Part shown: positions 27,279 through 36,697 of the stretch, in pieces | How positions within the stretch are numbered: the first letter of the stretch is position 1 | How the letters are laid out: each line of letters begins with the position of its first letter | Assembly (NCBI GenBank): GCA_036339375.1 | Contig: JAYZBC010000034.1 | Location: forward strand, 62,001 to 126,000 | Length of the DNA stretch: 64,000 nt | Origin: JAYZBC01 sp036339375 | GTDB lineage: Bacteria; Pseudomonadota; Alphaproteobacteria; MPNO01; UBA2964 | Direction of reading: 5' to 3' | The notes under the pieces: generated by a model | Seen by the model: only the letters and a program-made list of their open reading frames with translations | What the model was told of the DNA's origin: nothing | Databases searched by the model: none | Program-made: the position numbers and the translations under genes

Positions 27279-29594
27279 ATGGTCCAAAGGGTAAAAAAAA
27301 ATAAAAGTCGTAAAAAAGTTGGCGTTAAAACAAAAACTGACAAAACAAGCAACTTAGAACGTGAGGCATTGTCATTTCATGCCGGCCCTCCACCAGGAAA
27401 ACTTTCAATAGCACCCCTTAAATCCATTACTACACAGCGCGACTTGTCCTTAGCCTATTCTCCGGGAGTAGCGGCACCTTGCCTAAAAATCTATGATAAT
27501 GAACATTCCGCTTACGATTACACGAATAAAGGCAACATGGTGGCGGTAATTTCCAATGGGACAGCTGTATTAGGTCTAGGTGATCTCGGCGCTATCGGAT
27601 CCAAACCTGTAATGGAAGGCAAATGTGTTCTGTTTAAACGCTTTGCAGACATAGACGCTGTCGATTTAGAAATCGATACGGCCAATGTTGATGAGTTTAT
27701 TAATTGTGTTAGATTTCTTGGCCCAGGTTTTGGCGGGATTAACTTAGAGGATATTAAGGCACCCGAATGTTTCATAATTGAACAAAAGCTCAGGGACCTC
27801 ATGGATATTCCTGTATTTCATGATGACCAACATGGCACCGCCGTAATCGCAGCAGCGGGCTTGCTCAATGCATTAGATTTAACTGGTCGTAATTTGAAAA
27901 ACACCACTATGGTTGTTAATGGTGCCGGGGCGGCTGCGATAGCATGTCTGGAACTCCTTATTACCATGGGTTTCTCAAAAAGAAACGTCACCCTTTGTGA
28001 TTCTCTAGGAGTCTTGTACCAAGGTCGCGATACAGGCCTAAACCAATGGAAATCCAGTTACGTAAAAGATACAAGTGCGCGCACCCTAGAAGACGCTATA
28101 AAGGGAGCCGATGTGTTCTTCGGAGTATCGGTCGCCAACGTAGTAACCAAAAAAATGGTCAGGTCAATGGGTAAAAACCCCATTATTTTTGCTTTAGCCA
28201 ACCCGGATCCAGAAATTTTACCGGAATTAGCGTATGAAGCAAGACCAGATGCGATCGTCGCAACTGGAAGATCAGATTATCCAAACCAAATAAATAATGT
28301 TCTCGGATTTCCATATATTTTCCGAGGAGCTTTGGATGTTCGAGCAAGCCGAATTAATGATGAAATGAAAGTTGCCGCAGCGAAGGCTCTTGCTGCACTT
28401 GCACGCGAGGATGTCCCTGACGAAGTAAGTGGAGCTTATGCAGGGCAACGTCTCCAATTTGGATCTAACTATCTTATACCCACACCCTTTGATCCACGTC
28501 TAATTACCGCTGTCCCGCCGGCTGTAGCAGAAGCCGCTATGAGGTCAGGGGTTGCTAAAACCAAAATTGGAAACATTAGTTCCTATAAAACAGCATTGAA
28601 TGCGCGTCTTGATCCCACTGTAGGAAGTTTGAATGATATTTTTGAACGCGTAAAAAGAAAACCCAAACGGGTGGTGTTCGCAGAAGGTGAAGAAGAAAAA
28701 GTCATTAGAGCTGCCCAGGTTTTCAAAAATTCCGGATATGGAACAGCAGTCCTAATTGGTAGAGATGATATTGTTGAAAAAAAGATTTCTGAATTGGGTT
28801 TGGAAAAAAATAACAACATTGAAGTGCATAACGCCCGCCTTTCGGAACGAAACAAACATTATACCGATTACCTTTACCAACGCCTGCAAAGAAATGGGGT
28901 TTTGTATCGTGATTGCCAACGCATGGTGAATAGGGATCGAAACATTTTTGCGGCTTGTATGGTGGCCTCCGGGGACGCTGACGCAATGGTGACAGGTCTT
29001 ACAAGAAATTCACCAACTTGTTGGAACGATCTAGCCCGGGCAATTGATATTGAAAAGGACCAGCAATTATTTGGCCTGACTATAGTTTCCGCTCAGCACC
29101 GAACGGTCTTTATCGCAGACACTTTAGTGCACGAGCAACCTACTTCAGAACAGCTCGCAGACTTTGCTATACAATCAGCAACCAAAGCCAAAGAACTTGG
29201 CCATGAACCCCGTGTAGCTCTATTATCACATACGAGCTTTGGGGGCCGATCTAGTCCCGTAACTAGTGAGATAAAACGAACTGTCGAGATTCTTGATTCA
29301 GAGAAAAGGGACTTTTCGTACGAAGGTGAAATGACCGTTAGTGTTGCGTTAGACCCACAGATGACAGAACTCTATCCGTTCAGCAGACTTAAAGGACCTG
29401 CAAATGTTTTGATAATGCCGAATTTGTTTGCATCAGCTATTTCATCAAGATTATTACAAAAGTTAGGTGGAGGAACAGTAATTGGCCCATTGCTTGTGGG
29501 GCTAAGCCGCCCCGCACAAATTGCCAGACTGGATGCAACGGTTTCAGATATAGTCACTGTCGCAGTTTTAGCAGCGCACGATTCAATTAAATAG
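27279..29594 (+). CDS. maeB: NADP-dependent malic enzyme with phosphotransacetylase-like domain
   Basis: MaeB converts malate to pyruvate, CO2 and NADPH. The 771 aa protein has the long MaeB architecture: malic enzyme catalytic domain (SLAYSPGVAAPC, FHDDQHGTA), NAD(P)-binding domain (VVNGAGAAAIACLELL, about residues 195-210) and a C-terminal phosphotransacetylase-like domain from about residue 440, usually regulatory. An AGGAAGG lies just before the ATG at 27279. The first 30 residues are Lys/Arg-rich. An A9 tract at 27293-27301 stays in frame. The last 12 bp overlap the macro-domain gene tail to tail. Confidence 0.95.
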   Translation: MVQRVKKNKSRKKVGVKTKTDKTSNLEREALSFHAGPPPGKLSIAPLKSITTQRDLSLAYSPGVAAPCLKIYDNEHSAYDYTNKGNMVAVISNGTAVLGLGDLGAIGSKPVMEGKCVLFKRFADIDAVDLEIDTANVDEFINCVRFLGPGFGGINLEDIKAPECFIIEQKLRDLMDIPVFHDDQHGTAVIAAAGLLNALDLTGRNLKNTTMVVNGAGAAAIACLELLITMGFSKRNVTLCDSLGVLYQGRDTGLNQWKSSYVKDTSARTLEDAIKGADVFFGVSVANVVTKKMVRSMGKNPIIFALANPDPEILPELAYEARPDAIVATGRSDYPNQINNVLGFPYIFRGALDVRASRINDEMKVAAAKALAALAREDVPDEVSGAYAGQRLQFGSNYLIPTPFDPRLITAVPPAVAEAAMRSGVAKTKIGNISSYKTALNARLDPTVGSLNDIFERVKRKPKRVVFAEGEEEKVIRAAQVFKNSGYGTAVLIGRDDIVEKKISELGLEKNNNIEVHNARLSERNKHYTDYLYQRLQRNGVLYRDCQRMVNRDRNIFAACMVASGDADAMVTGLTRNSPTCWNDLARAIDIEKDQQLFGLTIVSAQHRTVFIADTLVHEQPTSEQLADFAIQSATKAKELGHEPRVALLSHTSFGGRSSPVTSEIKRTVEILDSEKRDFSYEGEMTVSVALDPQMTELYPFSRLKGPANVLIMPNLFASAISSRLLQKLGGGTVIGPLLVGLSRPAQIARLDATVSDIVTVAVLAAHDSIK

Positions 29595-30124
29595 TTTAAA
29601 CTCATCTGAACCCCGAAATATTTTCAAAGTTTCCAAATAAATTTCTTCAACAAGATCGTTAAAACAAGAAAAAATGACAAGTTTAAGCTGGTCTTTTCCG
29701 AAAAGTCCTGTGCAAACAGCAGAAACCGCAATTTTAGTCGCTAAAATTAAAGGAAAACCGTAAGCTCCTGTGCTTATGGCAGGAAATGCTATTGTTTCAG
29801 CTTTTTTTCAACAGCCAATTCTAAACACCGAAGATAACATTTTTCTAAATTTTTTTCTTCATCCATATTACCACCAAACCACACCGGACCAACAACATGA
29901 ATTACATGCCGAGCATTTAACTCATATCCGAAAGTAACTTTTGCATCACCCGTAGCACAACCACTATGATCCCTACATTCCGCAAGCAATTTCGGCCCCG
30001 CTTTCTGGTGAATTGCGCCATCAACACCCCCGCCTCCCAGCAAAGTTTCATTTGCAGAGTTTACAATGACGTCAACTTTTAAATCCGTAATATCACCCCT
30101 GATGACTTGCACGCGGCTTTGCAT
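29583..30124 (-). pseudogene. Macro-domain (ADP-ribose-binding) protein, frameshifted
   Basis: The first 108 or so residues are a clear macro domain: IRGDITDLKVDVIVNSANE, LLGGGGVDGAIHQKAG, and a conserved His-Val-Val-Gly-Pro strand. The frame ends early at 29789. The rest of the domain (IAFPAISTGAYGFPL and onward to a TGA at 29583) continues in the next frame. One extra base in the A7 tract (T7 at 29802-29808 on the plus strand) would restore a 180 aa protein, the usual length. It may be a recent pseudogene, a sequence error or a slippage-decoded gene. The intact family hydrolyses or binds ADP-ribose derivatives. It overlaps the end of maeB by 12 bp. Confidence 0.8.
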
Positions 30125-30209
30125 ATAAATTTTCCTTTTTCAATCAACACAAAATAAAGTAGGCCGCCTTTTATTTTAAAATACCGAAACTTTATGATAA
30201 CTAAATAAT

Positions 30210-31256
30210 ATGCTTGAAAGGTTTTTGGCTAAATCAAAAATTTTACCGGCAAAGAAAATTCAGCCGGATGACAGGAAAGTAAATTCCATACTAATTTATG
30301 TGGGAGGAGACCTTGTTGGCGACGCTCTTATGAAACTACCCTTTCTGCGAGCACTTCGAAACGCATACCCTAAAGCTCACATAAGTTGGTGTGCAGGCAA
30401 GCACAAAAGTACTTTCGCCGAAGAGTTAGCACCACTAGTTACTGGTATGATAGACGTAGTAATGGAGAAAGTCGGGTTCGATAAGCCTTTTAAATTTTTT
30501 TACAGACGTCCTCTGTATGCCCAGAAATTTGACCTAGTTATCGACACCCAGAGAGGCTTCTTTTCTACAATTCTAGTTAAACGCATTCGTCATAAGATTT
30601 TCGTTTCAGGAACCGCAAATTTCTTTTTTTCAGATATTAAACCAACGCAGCCATATATTCGACCACCGTTAATGATTCATCAAATGCTGGATTTACTTGA
30701 AATTGCTAGTGGAAAGGCGCCAATTCCTGGTTATGAATTAGTTTTACCTGATACGGAAAAATACCTTGCATCGAAAATTCTACCAAAAGGGCCTCTTTAT
30801 ATCGGGCTTGCGCCGGGAGCGGGCGATTTAAAAAAATGCTGGCCGATAGAAAATTTTATAGAGGTAGCAAAAAATCAGCTTAAGTTAGGCCGAAAACCTG
30901 TCTTTATCTTGGGACCAAAGGAACTTCCCTCATTAGCAAAACTTCGACACGCCGTCCCCGATGCATTATACCCCACTGTAGATTCAAATAAGAGTTTTAA
31001 ACCCACTGTTTCTTTTTCAATAGCCCTTGGTCAGCGTTTAGCAGTAGCAGTAGCAAATGACTCAGGGGCAGGTCATATTCTCGCTTTAGCCGATATCAAG
31101 TTGATTTCTTTATTTGGCCCTACCTCTCCAGACAAATTTGCTCCTGCGGCTAATAAAAGTGAAATTATTAAGGCACAAAATTATGGTGAGGCCCAAATGA
31201 AAGACATTCCTATAGAGGCAGTCATAGAAGCGATTAATGCGCTCCTAAAAAATTAA
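30210..31256 (+). CDS. Glycosyltransferase family 9 (heptosyltransferase-like)
   Basis: A 348 aa GT9 protein resembling ADP-heptose:LPS heptosyltransferases. Visible are YVGGDLVGDALMKLPFLRAL near residue 30 (here with GGD-LVGDAL rather than the commoner GxxGD), GLAPGAGDLKKCWP near 195 and the nucleotide-sugar region NDSGAGHILALA near 280. It likely adds a sugar to the lipopolysaccharide core in the inner membrane's cytoplasmic face. It stands alone and converges with the transporter gene by a 4 bp overlap. The donor sugar is not certain. Confidence 0.85.
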   Translation: MLERFLAKSKILPAKKIQPDDRKVNSILIYVGGDLVGDALMKLPFLRALRNAYPKAHISWCAGKHKSTFAEELAPLVTGMIDVVMEKVGFDKPFKFFYRRPLYAQKFDLVIDTQRGFFSTILVKRIRHKIFVSGTANFFFSDIKPTQPYIRPPLMIHQMLDLLEIASGKAPIPGYELVLPDTEKYLASKILPKGPLYIGLAPGAGDLKKCWPIENFIEVAKNQLKLGRKPVFILGPKELPSLAKLRHAVPDALYPTVDSNKSFKPTVSFSIALGQRLAVAVANDSGAGHILALADIKLISLFGPTSPDKFAPAANKSEIIKAQNYGEAQMKDIPIEAVIEAINALLKN

Positions 31257-32563
31257 TAATTCCTAGCCGGAAAAATGGCCGTTCTATAGCGACGAATTAC
31301 CACCAGTAACAAAAGGGCCGGTAATGCAAGAGCTACGGTCGATAAGAAGAAATTAAACCACCCTATTTGATCAACTAACCAACCAGACGGAATTGCCAAA
31401 TAGGTGCGCCCCAACGCCATAAATGAGGTAAATAACGCAAATTGAGTTGCAGTGAACCGTAAATTGCAAAGTGCGGAAAGAAAAGCAACAAACGCGGTAG
31501 ACCCAAGACCACCTGAAAAATTGTCCGATGCAATCGCAAAGAATAGTCCAACCTCTGTAGCTTCATTACTTTGTAGGGCTAACCATACAAACAATAAATT
31601 TGTAGCCGCCTGGGCAACGCCCCCCAATAGCAAAGCAGAAAAAATTCCTATGCGGGCGACAATAACACCGCCAACGCAAACCCCAAGCATGGTCATTGGA
31701 ATACCATAGGTTTTAACAATCAGCGCTACTTGGGTGCCAGTGAAACCAAGTTCCCGGAAAAAAGGGTTAAAAAGTGCTCCCGCAATTGCATCCCCATACT
31801 TGTACAAAAGAATAAAACACAACACCCAGAGCCAACCTGGGCGCTTATAAAAGTCCTTAAAAGGATCAATAATACTTTCACCAAGGGCGCCCTTGAAACC
31901 CAAAGCACTTGATTTGATCATAAAATTGTTTTTAGGCTCTTCTGCTATTAGGGCAGAAAAAACACCAATTACCACTAATGTAGCCATAAGAAAATAGACC
32001 CAAAACCATGAAATAAAATCGGATAAAGCCAAGGGAGCCGCACCAGCTATAAGGAGTCCAATACGATAACCTGCTTGAGTTGAAGCCGCACCAGCACCTT
32101 GTTCAAACTCTTCCAAAATTTCAATTCTGTAGGCATCTATTACAATATCTTGGCTGGCCGAGAAAAAAGCGACTAAAAAAGCCATAATTGCCATATAGAT
32201 TAGGCCGTCTTTTGGCGAACTAGCGCCTAAAGCAATAATGGAGGACATCAAACATAGTTGTATAAATATCAACCAACCGCGACGCTGTCCTAATGTTTTT
32301 GTGAAAAAAGGGAGCGGTACTTTATCCAAAAGAGGGGCCCAACAAAATTTAAAAGCATAGGGTGTAGCAACGACCAAAAGCCCAGTAATTAGGGTTTTTG
32401 GTATATTTTCACTGGATAACCACCATGAAAGCGTTGAAAAGCCGAGGAGAAGGGGAAGGCCACTTGAAAAACCCATTAAAAAAATAACAAATTGGCGGCG
32501 ATCTAAATAGACTTTGATCGCATCTTGCCAATTAGCAACTCTTTTTCGGTTACCCACTAACAT
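31253..32563 (-). CDS. AmpG-like MFS transporter
   Basis: A 436 aa major facilitator protein with about 12 helices, closest in layout to AmpG muropeptide permeases: GFSSGLPLLLGFSTLSWWL near residue 30 and a SASQDIVIDAYRIE motif near 135 are typical. AmpG imports anhydro-muropeptides for cell-wall recycling. The C-terminal 3' end overlaps the GT9 gene by 4 bp. The role could tie in with the D-Ala-D-Ala dipeptidase at 13.7 kb, but they are far apart. Substrate is inferred. Confidence 0.85.
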   Translation of the reverse strand: MLVGNRKRVANWQDAIKVYLDRRQFVIFLMGFSSGLPLLLGFSTLSWWLSSENIPKTLITGLLVVATPYAFKFCWAPLLDKVPLPFFTKTLGQRRGWLIFIQLCLMSSIIALGASSPKDGLIYMAIMAFLVAFFSASQDIVIDAYRIEILEEFEQGAGAASTQAGYRIGLLIAGAAPLALSDFISWFWVYFLMATLVVIGVFSALIAEEPKNNFMIKSSALGFKGALGESIIDPFKDFYKRPGWLWVLCFILLYKYGDAIAGALFNPFFRELGFTGTQVALIVKTYGIPMTMLGVCVGGVIVARIGIFSALLLGGVAQAATNLLFVWLALQSNEATEVGLFFAIASDNFSGGLGSTAFVAFLSALCNLRFTATQFALFTSFMALGRTYLAIPSGWLVDQIGWFNFFLSTVALALPALLLLVVIRRYRTAIFPARNY

Positions 32564-32662
32564 TTTTGACAGTCAATTTTCCCAATTCGGGTTTTAAACA
32601 GGCTTAGACTTTATCAACTTTGAAGCTGATTAATTCCGGCCCTTAAACGCCTTAATAAAAAT

Positions 32663-33664
32663 CTACAAGTTTTCAATACCGCTTTCTAATAATAAATTTT
32701 GCAGAGAATTTATAGGCCTTGCCCCTATGTGCTGGATTACTTCAGACGCACAAAGAGAACCAATAAAAGCACATTTTTGTGCTTCAAAACCGCGACAAAG
32801 TCCAAAAAGAAAGCCAGCCGCAAATAAATCACCGGCTCCGGTTGTATCAACCACTTTGACCACTCTCTGAGCCGGGACTTCTATAACCTTATTTGAATCA
32901 ATTACCACAGAACCCCTATCTCCCCGAGTAAGAGCAGCAATTTCACAAAAATCTTTAACCAGGAATGCAGCTTGTTGAAATTCTTCGACTTCAAATAAAG
33001 TGATAATTTCAGCCTCATTCGCGAAAAGAAAATCTACATTATGGAAAATAAAGTTTTTGAATTCATCCTTATGGCGATCAACACAAAACGCATCGGATAA
33101 TGACAAGGCTACTTTTCGTTCGGAAGAATGTGCTATTTCTGCTGCCTTTACAAAGGCGCGTTTTGCATCCGGTGGATCAAATAAATACCCTTCCAAATAT
33201 GTAATTGTTGAGGCGGCAATGGCGTCAGGATTAATATCTTTGATGTTTAGCTCAACCGAAATACCAAGGTATGTTTGCATTGTGCGCTCTGCATCCGGTG
33301 TTACAAAAATAAGACTTTGGGCAGTAGGCGGTCCCTTTTTCGCCAGCGGGGTAAAATGCTTGACACCCATCCGAATTAATCCCTTATTAAATTCATGGCC
33401 TAAAAAGTCTTGGCGCACCTTACCTAAATAGGCTGCATCGCCACCGAGTGATGCAATGCCAACCAGGGTATTAGCTGCAGAACCTCCAGGCACAAAAATA
33501 GGTTCTGGCATTGTTTGAAAAAGTTCTTCTGCTGTTTCTGCACTAATCAAAGTCATATTACCTTTATCGAGATTGAATTCCTTAAGAAAGGCTTCACTTA
33601 CTGTACTCAAAATGTCGACAATGGCATTCCCTATGCCAATTACATCATTGTTTGCATACATCAT
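32663..33664 (-). CDS. PfkB-family carbohydrate/adenosine kinase
   Basis: A 333 aa ribokinase-family (PfkB) enzyme. The N-terminal GNAIVDILS, the GGSAANTLVGIASLGG motif (about residues 60-75) and the C-terminal active-site motif DTTGAGDLFAAGFLFG (about 270-285, with the catalytic Asp) are present. The overall sequence resembles alphaproteobacterial adenosine kinases. The gene is monocistronic between the AmpG-like transporter and a 340 bp AT-rich gap. Adenosine as substrate is likely but not proven. Confidence 0.87.
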   Translation of the reverse strand: MMYANNDVIGIGNAIVDILSTVSEAFLKEFNLDKGNMTLISAETAEELFQTMPEPIFVPGGSAANTLVGIASLGGDAAYLGKVRQDFLGHEFNKGLIRMGVKHFTPLAKKGPPTAQSLIFVTPDAERTMQTYLGISVELNIKDINPDAIAASTITYLEGYLFDPPDAKRAFVKAAEIAHSSERKVALSLSDAFCVDRHKDEFKNFIFHNVDFLFANEAEIITLFEVEEFQQAAFLVKDFCEIAALTRGDRGSVVIDSNKVIEVPAQRVVKVVDTTGAGDLFAAGFLFGLCRGFEAQKCAFIGSLCASEVIQHIGARPINSLQNLLLESGIENL

Positions 33665-34004
33665 TATTCAACCCACTTCCCAACCAAAATCAAATTTTAT
33701 TGAACACTAAAAATCTTAAATGGTTTAAAGCCCCTCTCCCAAAAAATTAAACGTTAAAACTCTTTCTCCGGATTGTTTCAAGCAAACATAAAAACCCAAA
33801 AAAACTTAAACGGTAAATCTTACAAACCACAAAAATTTTTAATTTTTTAACCTTAACATTTATGATAAAGATCTATAATGAATTTTTTAGTTGTGCCAGT
33901 TGTCTAAAAGTTTTTGCTGTTTTTTTTCTAAAGAGTTAAAAATTAAGAAAAAAAGTGGCTCATTAGATTTTCAAAACAAACGATCATGAAGGGAAATTTT
34001 AGCG
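33665..34004. promoter_or_regulatory. AT-rich intergenic region with bactofilin promoter candidate
   Basis: This 340 bp gap separates the divergently transcribed kinase and bactofilin genes. It is very AT-rich. A TATAAT at 33874-33879 preceded by TTAACA (15 nt spacer, a little short) could drive bactofilin from about 120 bp upstream. I see no tRNA, small ORF of substance or terminator. Confidence 0.4.
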
Positions 34005-34544
34005 ATGGCAGAAGATAGATCAGAAAACAATATTGAAAATGGGTCACTACAAGCAGAGGCAAAATTACCTCTCCCAAAAACACCGGAAACGGTCATTATA
34101 CCGCCACGAACACCCGCAACGAAGATGTCAACAAGTCCTACTATAGCGCGAAGACCAAGCGAGTTTTCAATTTCACCCCTTGAAAACAGTCAAATCGGGT
34201 CTTATGGCGACAGCAAAAAACTTATTGTCGGCCGAGAGATCGCTTTGACTGGAAAAATCAGTGCATGCGAAAAACTTGTTGTGGAAGGCCAGGTCGAAGC
34301 AGAACTGGAAGAATGTAGGGAAATTGAAATTTCTGAAACGGGAATTTTTAAAGGTGAAGCTGATATCGAAATTGCAGAAATTGGTGGCATCTTTGAAGGC
34401 AAAATTACCGCCCGAAAATTATTAGTTGTACGCTCTACCGGACTCATTATTGGAGAGGCTCAGTTTGGCATTTTGGAAGTTGAAAGAGGCGGAAAAATCA
34501 AAGGAAGCGCAGAAAATATAGCGGATGCTGATGACGAGGGTTAA
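34005..34544 (+). CDS. Bactofilin family cytoskeletal protein
   Basis: A 179 aa bactofilin (DUF583). A disordered, Pro-rich N-terminus (about residues 1-65) precedes the beta-helical polymerising domain (about 72-165), with repeated hydrophobic/Gly patterns such as IVGREIALTGKISACEKLVV and EIAEIGGIFEGKITARK. Bactofilins form filaments at the inner membrane and guide cell shape, stalk growth or peptidoglycan enzymes. It overlaps the next lipoprotein gene, so the two are probably co-expressed. Confidence 0.9.
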   Translation: MAEDRSENNIENGSLQAEAKLPLPKTPETVIIPPRTPATKMSTSPTIARRPSEFSISPLENSQIGSYGDSKKLIVGREIALTGKISACEKLVVEGQVEAELEECREIEISETGIFKGEADIEIAEIGGIFEGKITARKLLVVRSTGLIIGEAQFGILEVERGGKIKGSAENIADADDEG

Positions 34545-35052
34545 AATCACTCCTTTAATTTTTTGTGCAAACTCCAAACAGCTTATAAAATATTTTCGAA
34601 ATTTCTACATAATATGGATTTGCTTTTTAGGGGGGTGCAGTTACTCCGAGAAACCCCAACCAACCTTTGAGGTCAAACCTGAGCCTCCAACCCAAGAAAA
34701 GCCTGCCAAACCTATTTTCAAAGAAACAATTCCTTACACCCAGGTGAAAAAACCTCCGGTTCCAAAAGTCTCCCTAAAAATCAATACTTTGTTGGGAAAG
34801 GACAAAAAATTCATCATTGTACTTCTTGGTAAACCTAAATTTCTGCGGCATGATCCACCATCGGAAATTTGGCGATACACAACAAAATTTTGCATTCTTG
34901 ACTTTTTCGCCTACTTACCAAAAAAAAACAATGCACCAAAAGTGTACAGAGTAAAATTTTATGAAGCCCGCACTCCGAAAGGCAAAGAATTTCCCGAATC
35001 TAGTTGTCTTGACACAATTTACAAAAATTATGGGAGGCAATCAAAAAAGTAA
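34531..35052 (+). CDS. Small lipoprotein, alphaproteobacterial hypothetical family
   Basis: A roughly 173 aa predicted lipoprotein. It has a hydrophobic segment ending in a lipobox (ICFLGGC, Cys near residue 35), then a Pro/Lys-rich linker (about 40-80) and a C-terminal domain with LLGKPKFLRHDPPSEIWRYT and CILDFFAYL. This pattern recalls a domain common in Rhodospirillales lipoproteins, but its function is unknown. The start is uncertain: ATG at 34531 or 34525, both inside bactofilin, give an unusually long n-region of about 30 residues. It converges on nth 11 bp away. Confidence 0.75.
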   Translation: MTRVKITPLIFCANSKQLIKYFRNFYIIWICFLGGCSYSEKPQPTFEVKPEPPTQEKPAKPIFKETIPYTQVKKPPVPKVSLKINTLLGKDKKFIIVLLGKPKFLRHDPPSEIWRYTTKFCILDFFAYLPKKNNAPKVYRVKFYEARTPKGKEFPESSCLDTIYKNYGRQSKK

Positions 35053-35063
35053 TGTCCTGAGAG

Positions 35064-35705
35064 TTATAATTTTGAAATTGCACCATCTCTAAACTGACAT
35101 AAATCGGCAAGAATACAATTCTCGCAATTCGGCTTACGCGCCTTGCAAACATAACGACCATGCAAAAGAAGCCAATGATGGGCATTTTGCTTATATTTAG
35201 CGGGGGTATTTTCTAAAAGCCCTTCTTCAACTTTCTCAACATTATTGCCAGGAGCTATGCCCAGACGATTGCTAACTCTAAAGATATGTGTATCAACCGC
35301 AATTGTTGGCTTTCCAAAGGCAAGATTTAGAACAACATTTGCTGTTTTTCGGCCAACACCGGGTAGTTTTACCAATGCGTCATGATCATTTGGCACAACA
35401 CTTTTATGATTATCAATTAACTGTTTACTAAGGGCTATAACATTTTTTGCTTTAGTCCTATAAAGGCCTATAGTTTTGATATGTTTAATTAAACCCGCTT
35501 TGCCAAGTTTAGCCATTTTTTCCGGTGTATCGTACCTTTGGAATAATTTTTCGGTAGCTTTATTAACCCCCACGTCGGTTGCCTGGGCTGAAAGTACTAC
35601 AGCTACTAACAATGTAAAATTATTGACGTAATTCAATTCACCCTTTGGTTTGGGTGAAGCTTTCGCCAAACGCCGGAAACAGGTTTCAATTGGTGTGTGT
35701 TCCAT
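35064..35705 (-). CDS. nth: Endonuclease III
   Basis: Nth is a DNA glycosylase/AP lyase that removes oxidised pyrimidines. The 213 aa protein has the helix-hairpin-helix LPGVGRKTANVV (about residues 117-128, containing the catalytic Lys), the catalytic Asp in VDTHIFRVSNRLG (about 140) and the C-terminal [4Fe-4S] ligands C-x6-C-x2-C-x5-C (CKARKPNCENCILADLC). All are present, so it should be active. It follows dapB by 65 bp. Confidence 0.96.
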   Translation of the reverse strand: MEHTPIETCFRRLAKASPKPKGELNYVNNFTLLVAVVLSAQATDVGVNKATEKLFQRYDTPEKMAKLGKAGLIKHIKTIGLYRTKAKNVIALSKQLIDNHKSVVPNDHDALVKLPGVGRKTANVVLNLAFGKPTIAVDTHIFRVSNRLGIAPGNNVEKVEEGLLENTPAKYKQNAHHWLLLHGRYVCKARKPNCENCILADLCQFRDGAISKL

Positions 35706-35770
35706 GGTTGTAAAAATGAATTAATAATTGGTGTTTGTTTTCATACCAACCATTACGCTGAATCCTTCAT

Positions 35771-36583
35771 TTAATTTTCTAGCCCTAGTACGTCAAACAT
35801 GGAGTAAAGTCCCTTCGGCTTGTTTTGGGCCCAAAACGCTGCCCGAACGGCGCCACGTGCAAATATTTGACGGGAACCAACTTTGTGGTGAAACTCTAGT
35901 CTTTCCCCCTCAGCGGCAAAAATTACCGAGTGGTCTCCCGAAACGTCCCCGCCTCGCAAAGTAGCAAAACCAATAGTACCACTTTTCCGGGGATCCATAA
36001 TTCCTTCGCGTGATAAAATTCCAGCTTCTTTTAATGTAGTTCCACGTCCCTCGGCTGCTGCTTTTCCAAGCCCCAAAGCGGTACCAGAAGGAGCATCAAC
36101 TTTATGTCGGTGATGCATTTCTAAAATTTCAATGTCAAATTCGTCATTTAACATCGAAGCTACCTGGCGTGTTAGAGCAAAAAGAATGTTTACCCCTAGG
36201 CTCATGTTTGGCGCATATACGATTGTAGTCCTCTCGGCAGCAAATTTAAGGATGTTTTCGTCTTGGCTGGTGAGACCAGTGGTGCCGATTATATGGACAC
36301 AACCCACCTTCCCAGCATAATCAGCGTGTTCAGTAGTAGCGTTTGGAAGGGAAAATTCGATCACCGCATCTGCGCAATCAAAAACTGTTGCAGCATTTTC
36401 AATAACTTTAACACCAATCTCACCACAACCGGCAACTTGCCCGACATCAATCCCTATAGCGGAATTCCCAGTTGTTTCACAGGCAGCAACGATATGGCAT
36501 CCGTCGGTTTCAGTTACCTGCCGAACAACGGCTCCTCCCATACGACCTCCGGCGCCCACAACGCCAATTTTTAAATCGGTCAT
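35771..36583 (-). CDS. dapB: 4-hydroxy-tetrahydrodipicolinate reductase
   Basis: DapB catalyses a reductive step of the diaminopimelate/lysine pathway. The 270 aa protein has the N-terminal NAD(P) motif GVVGAGGRMGGAVVR, the catalytic region ILEMHHRHKVDAPSGTAL (about residues 152-169) and EFHHKVGSRQIFARGA near the C-terminus. It lies 115 bp after dnaJ. Two hairpins occupy that spacer, so it may be transcribed separately from the heat-shock genes. Confidence 0.96.
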   Translation of the reverse strand: MTDLKIGVVGAGGRMGGAVVRQVTETDGCHIVAACETTGNSAIGIDVGQVAGCGEIGVKVIENAATVFDCADAVIEFSLPNATTEHADYAGKVGCVHIIGTTGLTSQDENILKFAAERTTIVYAPNMSLGVNILFALTRQVASMLNDEFDIEILEMHHRHKVDAPSGTALGLGKAAAEGRGTTLKEAGILSREGIMDPRKSGTIGFATLRGGDVSGDHSVIFAAEGERLEFHHKVGSRQIFARGAVRAAFWAQNKPKGLYSMFDVLGLEN

Positions 36584-36629
36584 TTTCTATACCTTTCATT
36601 CCCGAAAAGCCAAAGAAAAACCAAGACCC

Positions 36630-36676
36630 GTTATGCTCATAACAAATCCAAGGGAGAATCCTTTTTATTCTCTTGG
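36630..36676. repeat. Two inverted repeats between dnaJ and dapB
   Basis: A perfect 6 bp dyad with a 2 nt centre (GTTATG-CT-CATAAC, 36630-36643) is followed by an imperfect stem (CCAAGGGAGAAT with ATTCTCTTGG, 36648-36676). Neither is followed by a T run in the minus-strand direction, so they are not classical terminators. They could be a processing or attenuation site between dnaJ and dapB, or an operator. Confidence 0.35.
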
Positions 36677-36697
36677 TCAAAAAAATGCGCCTAAAAG

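Noticed and set aside
33665..34004. tRNA or small RNA gene in the largest central gap
   Set aside because: No T-loop GTTCRA motif or cloverleaf is visible, and the sequence is simple AT-rich.
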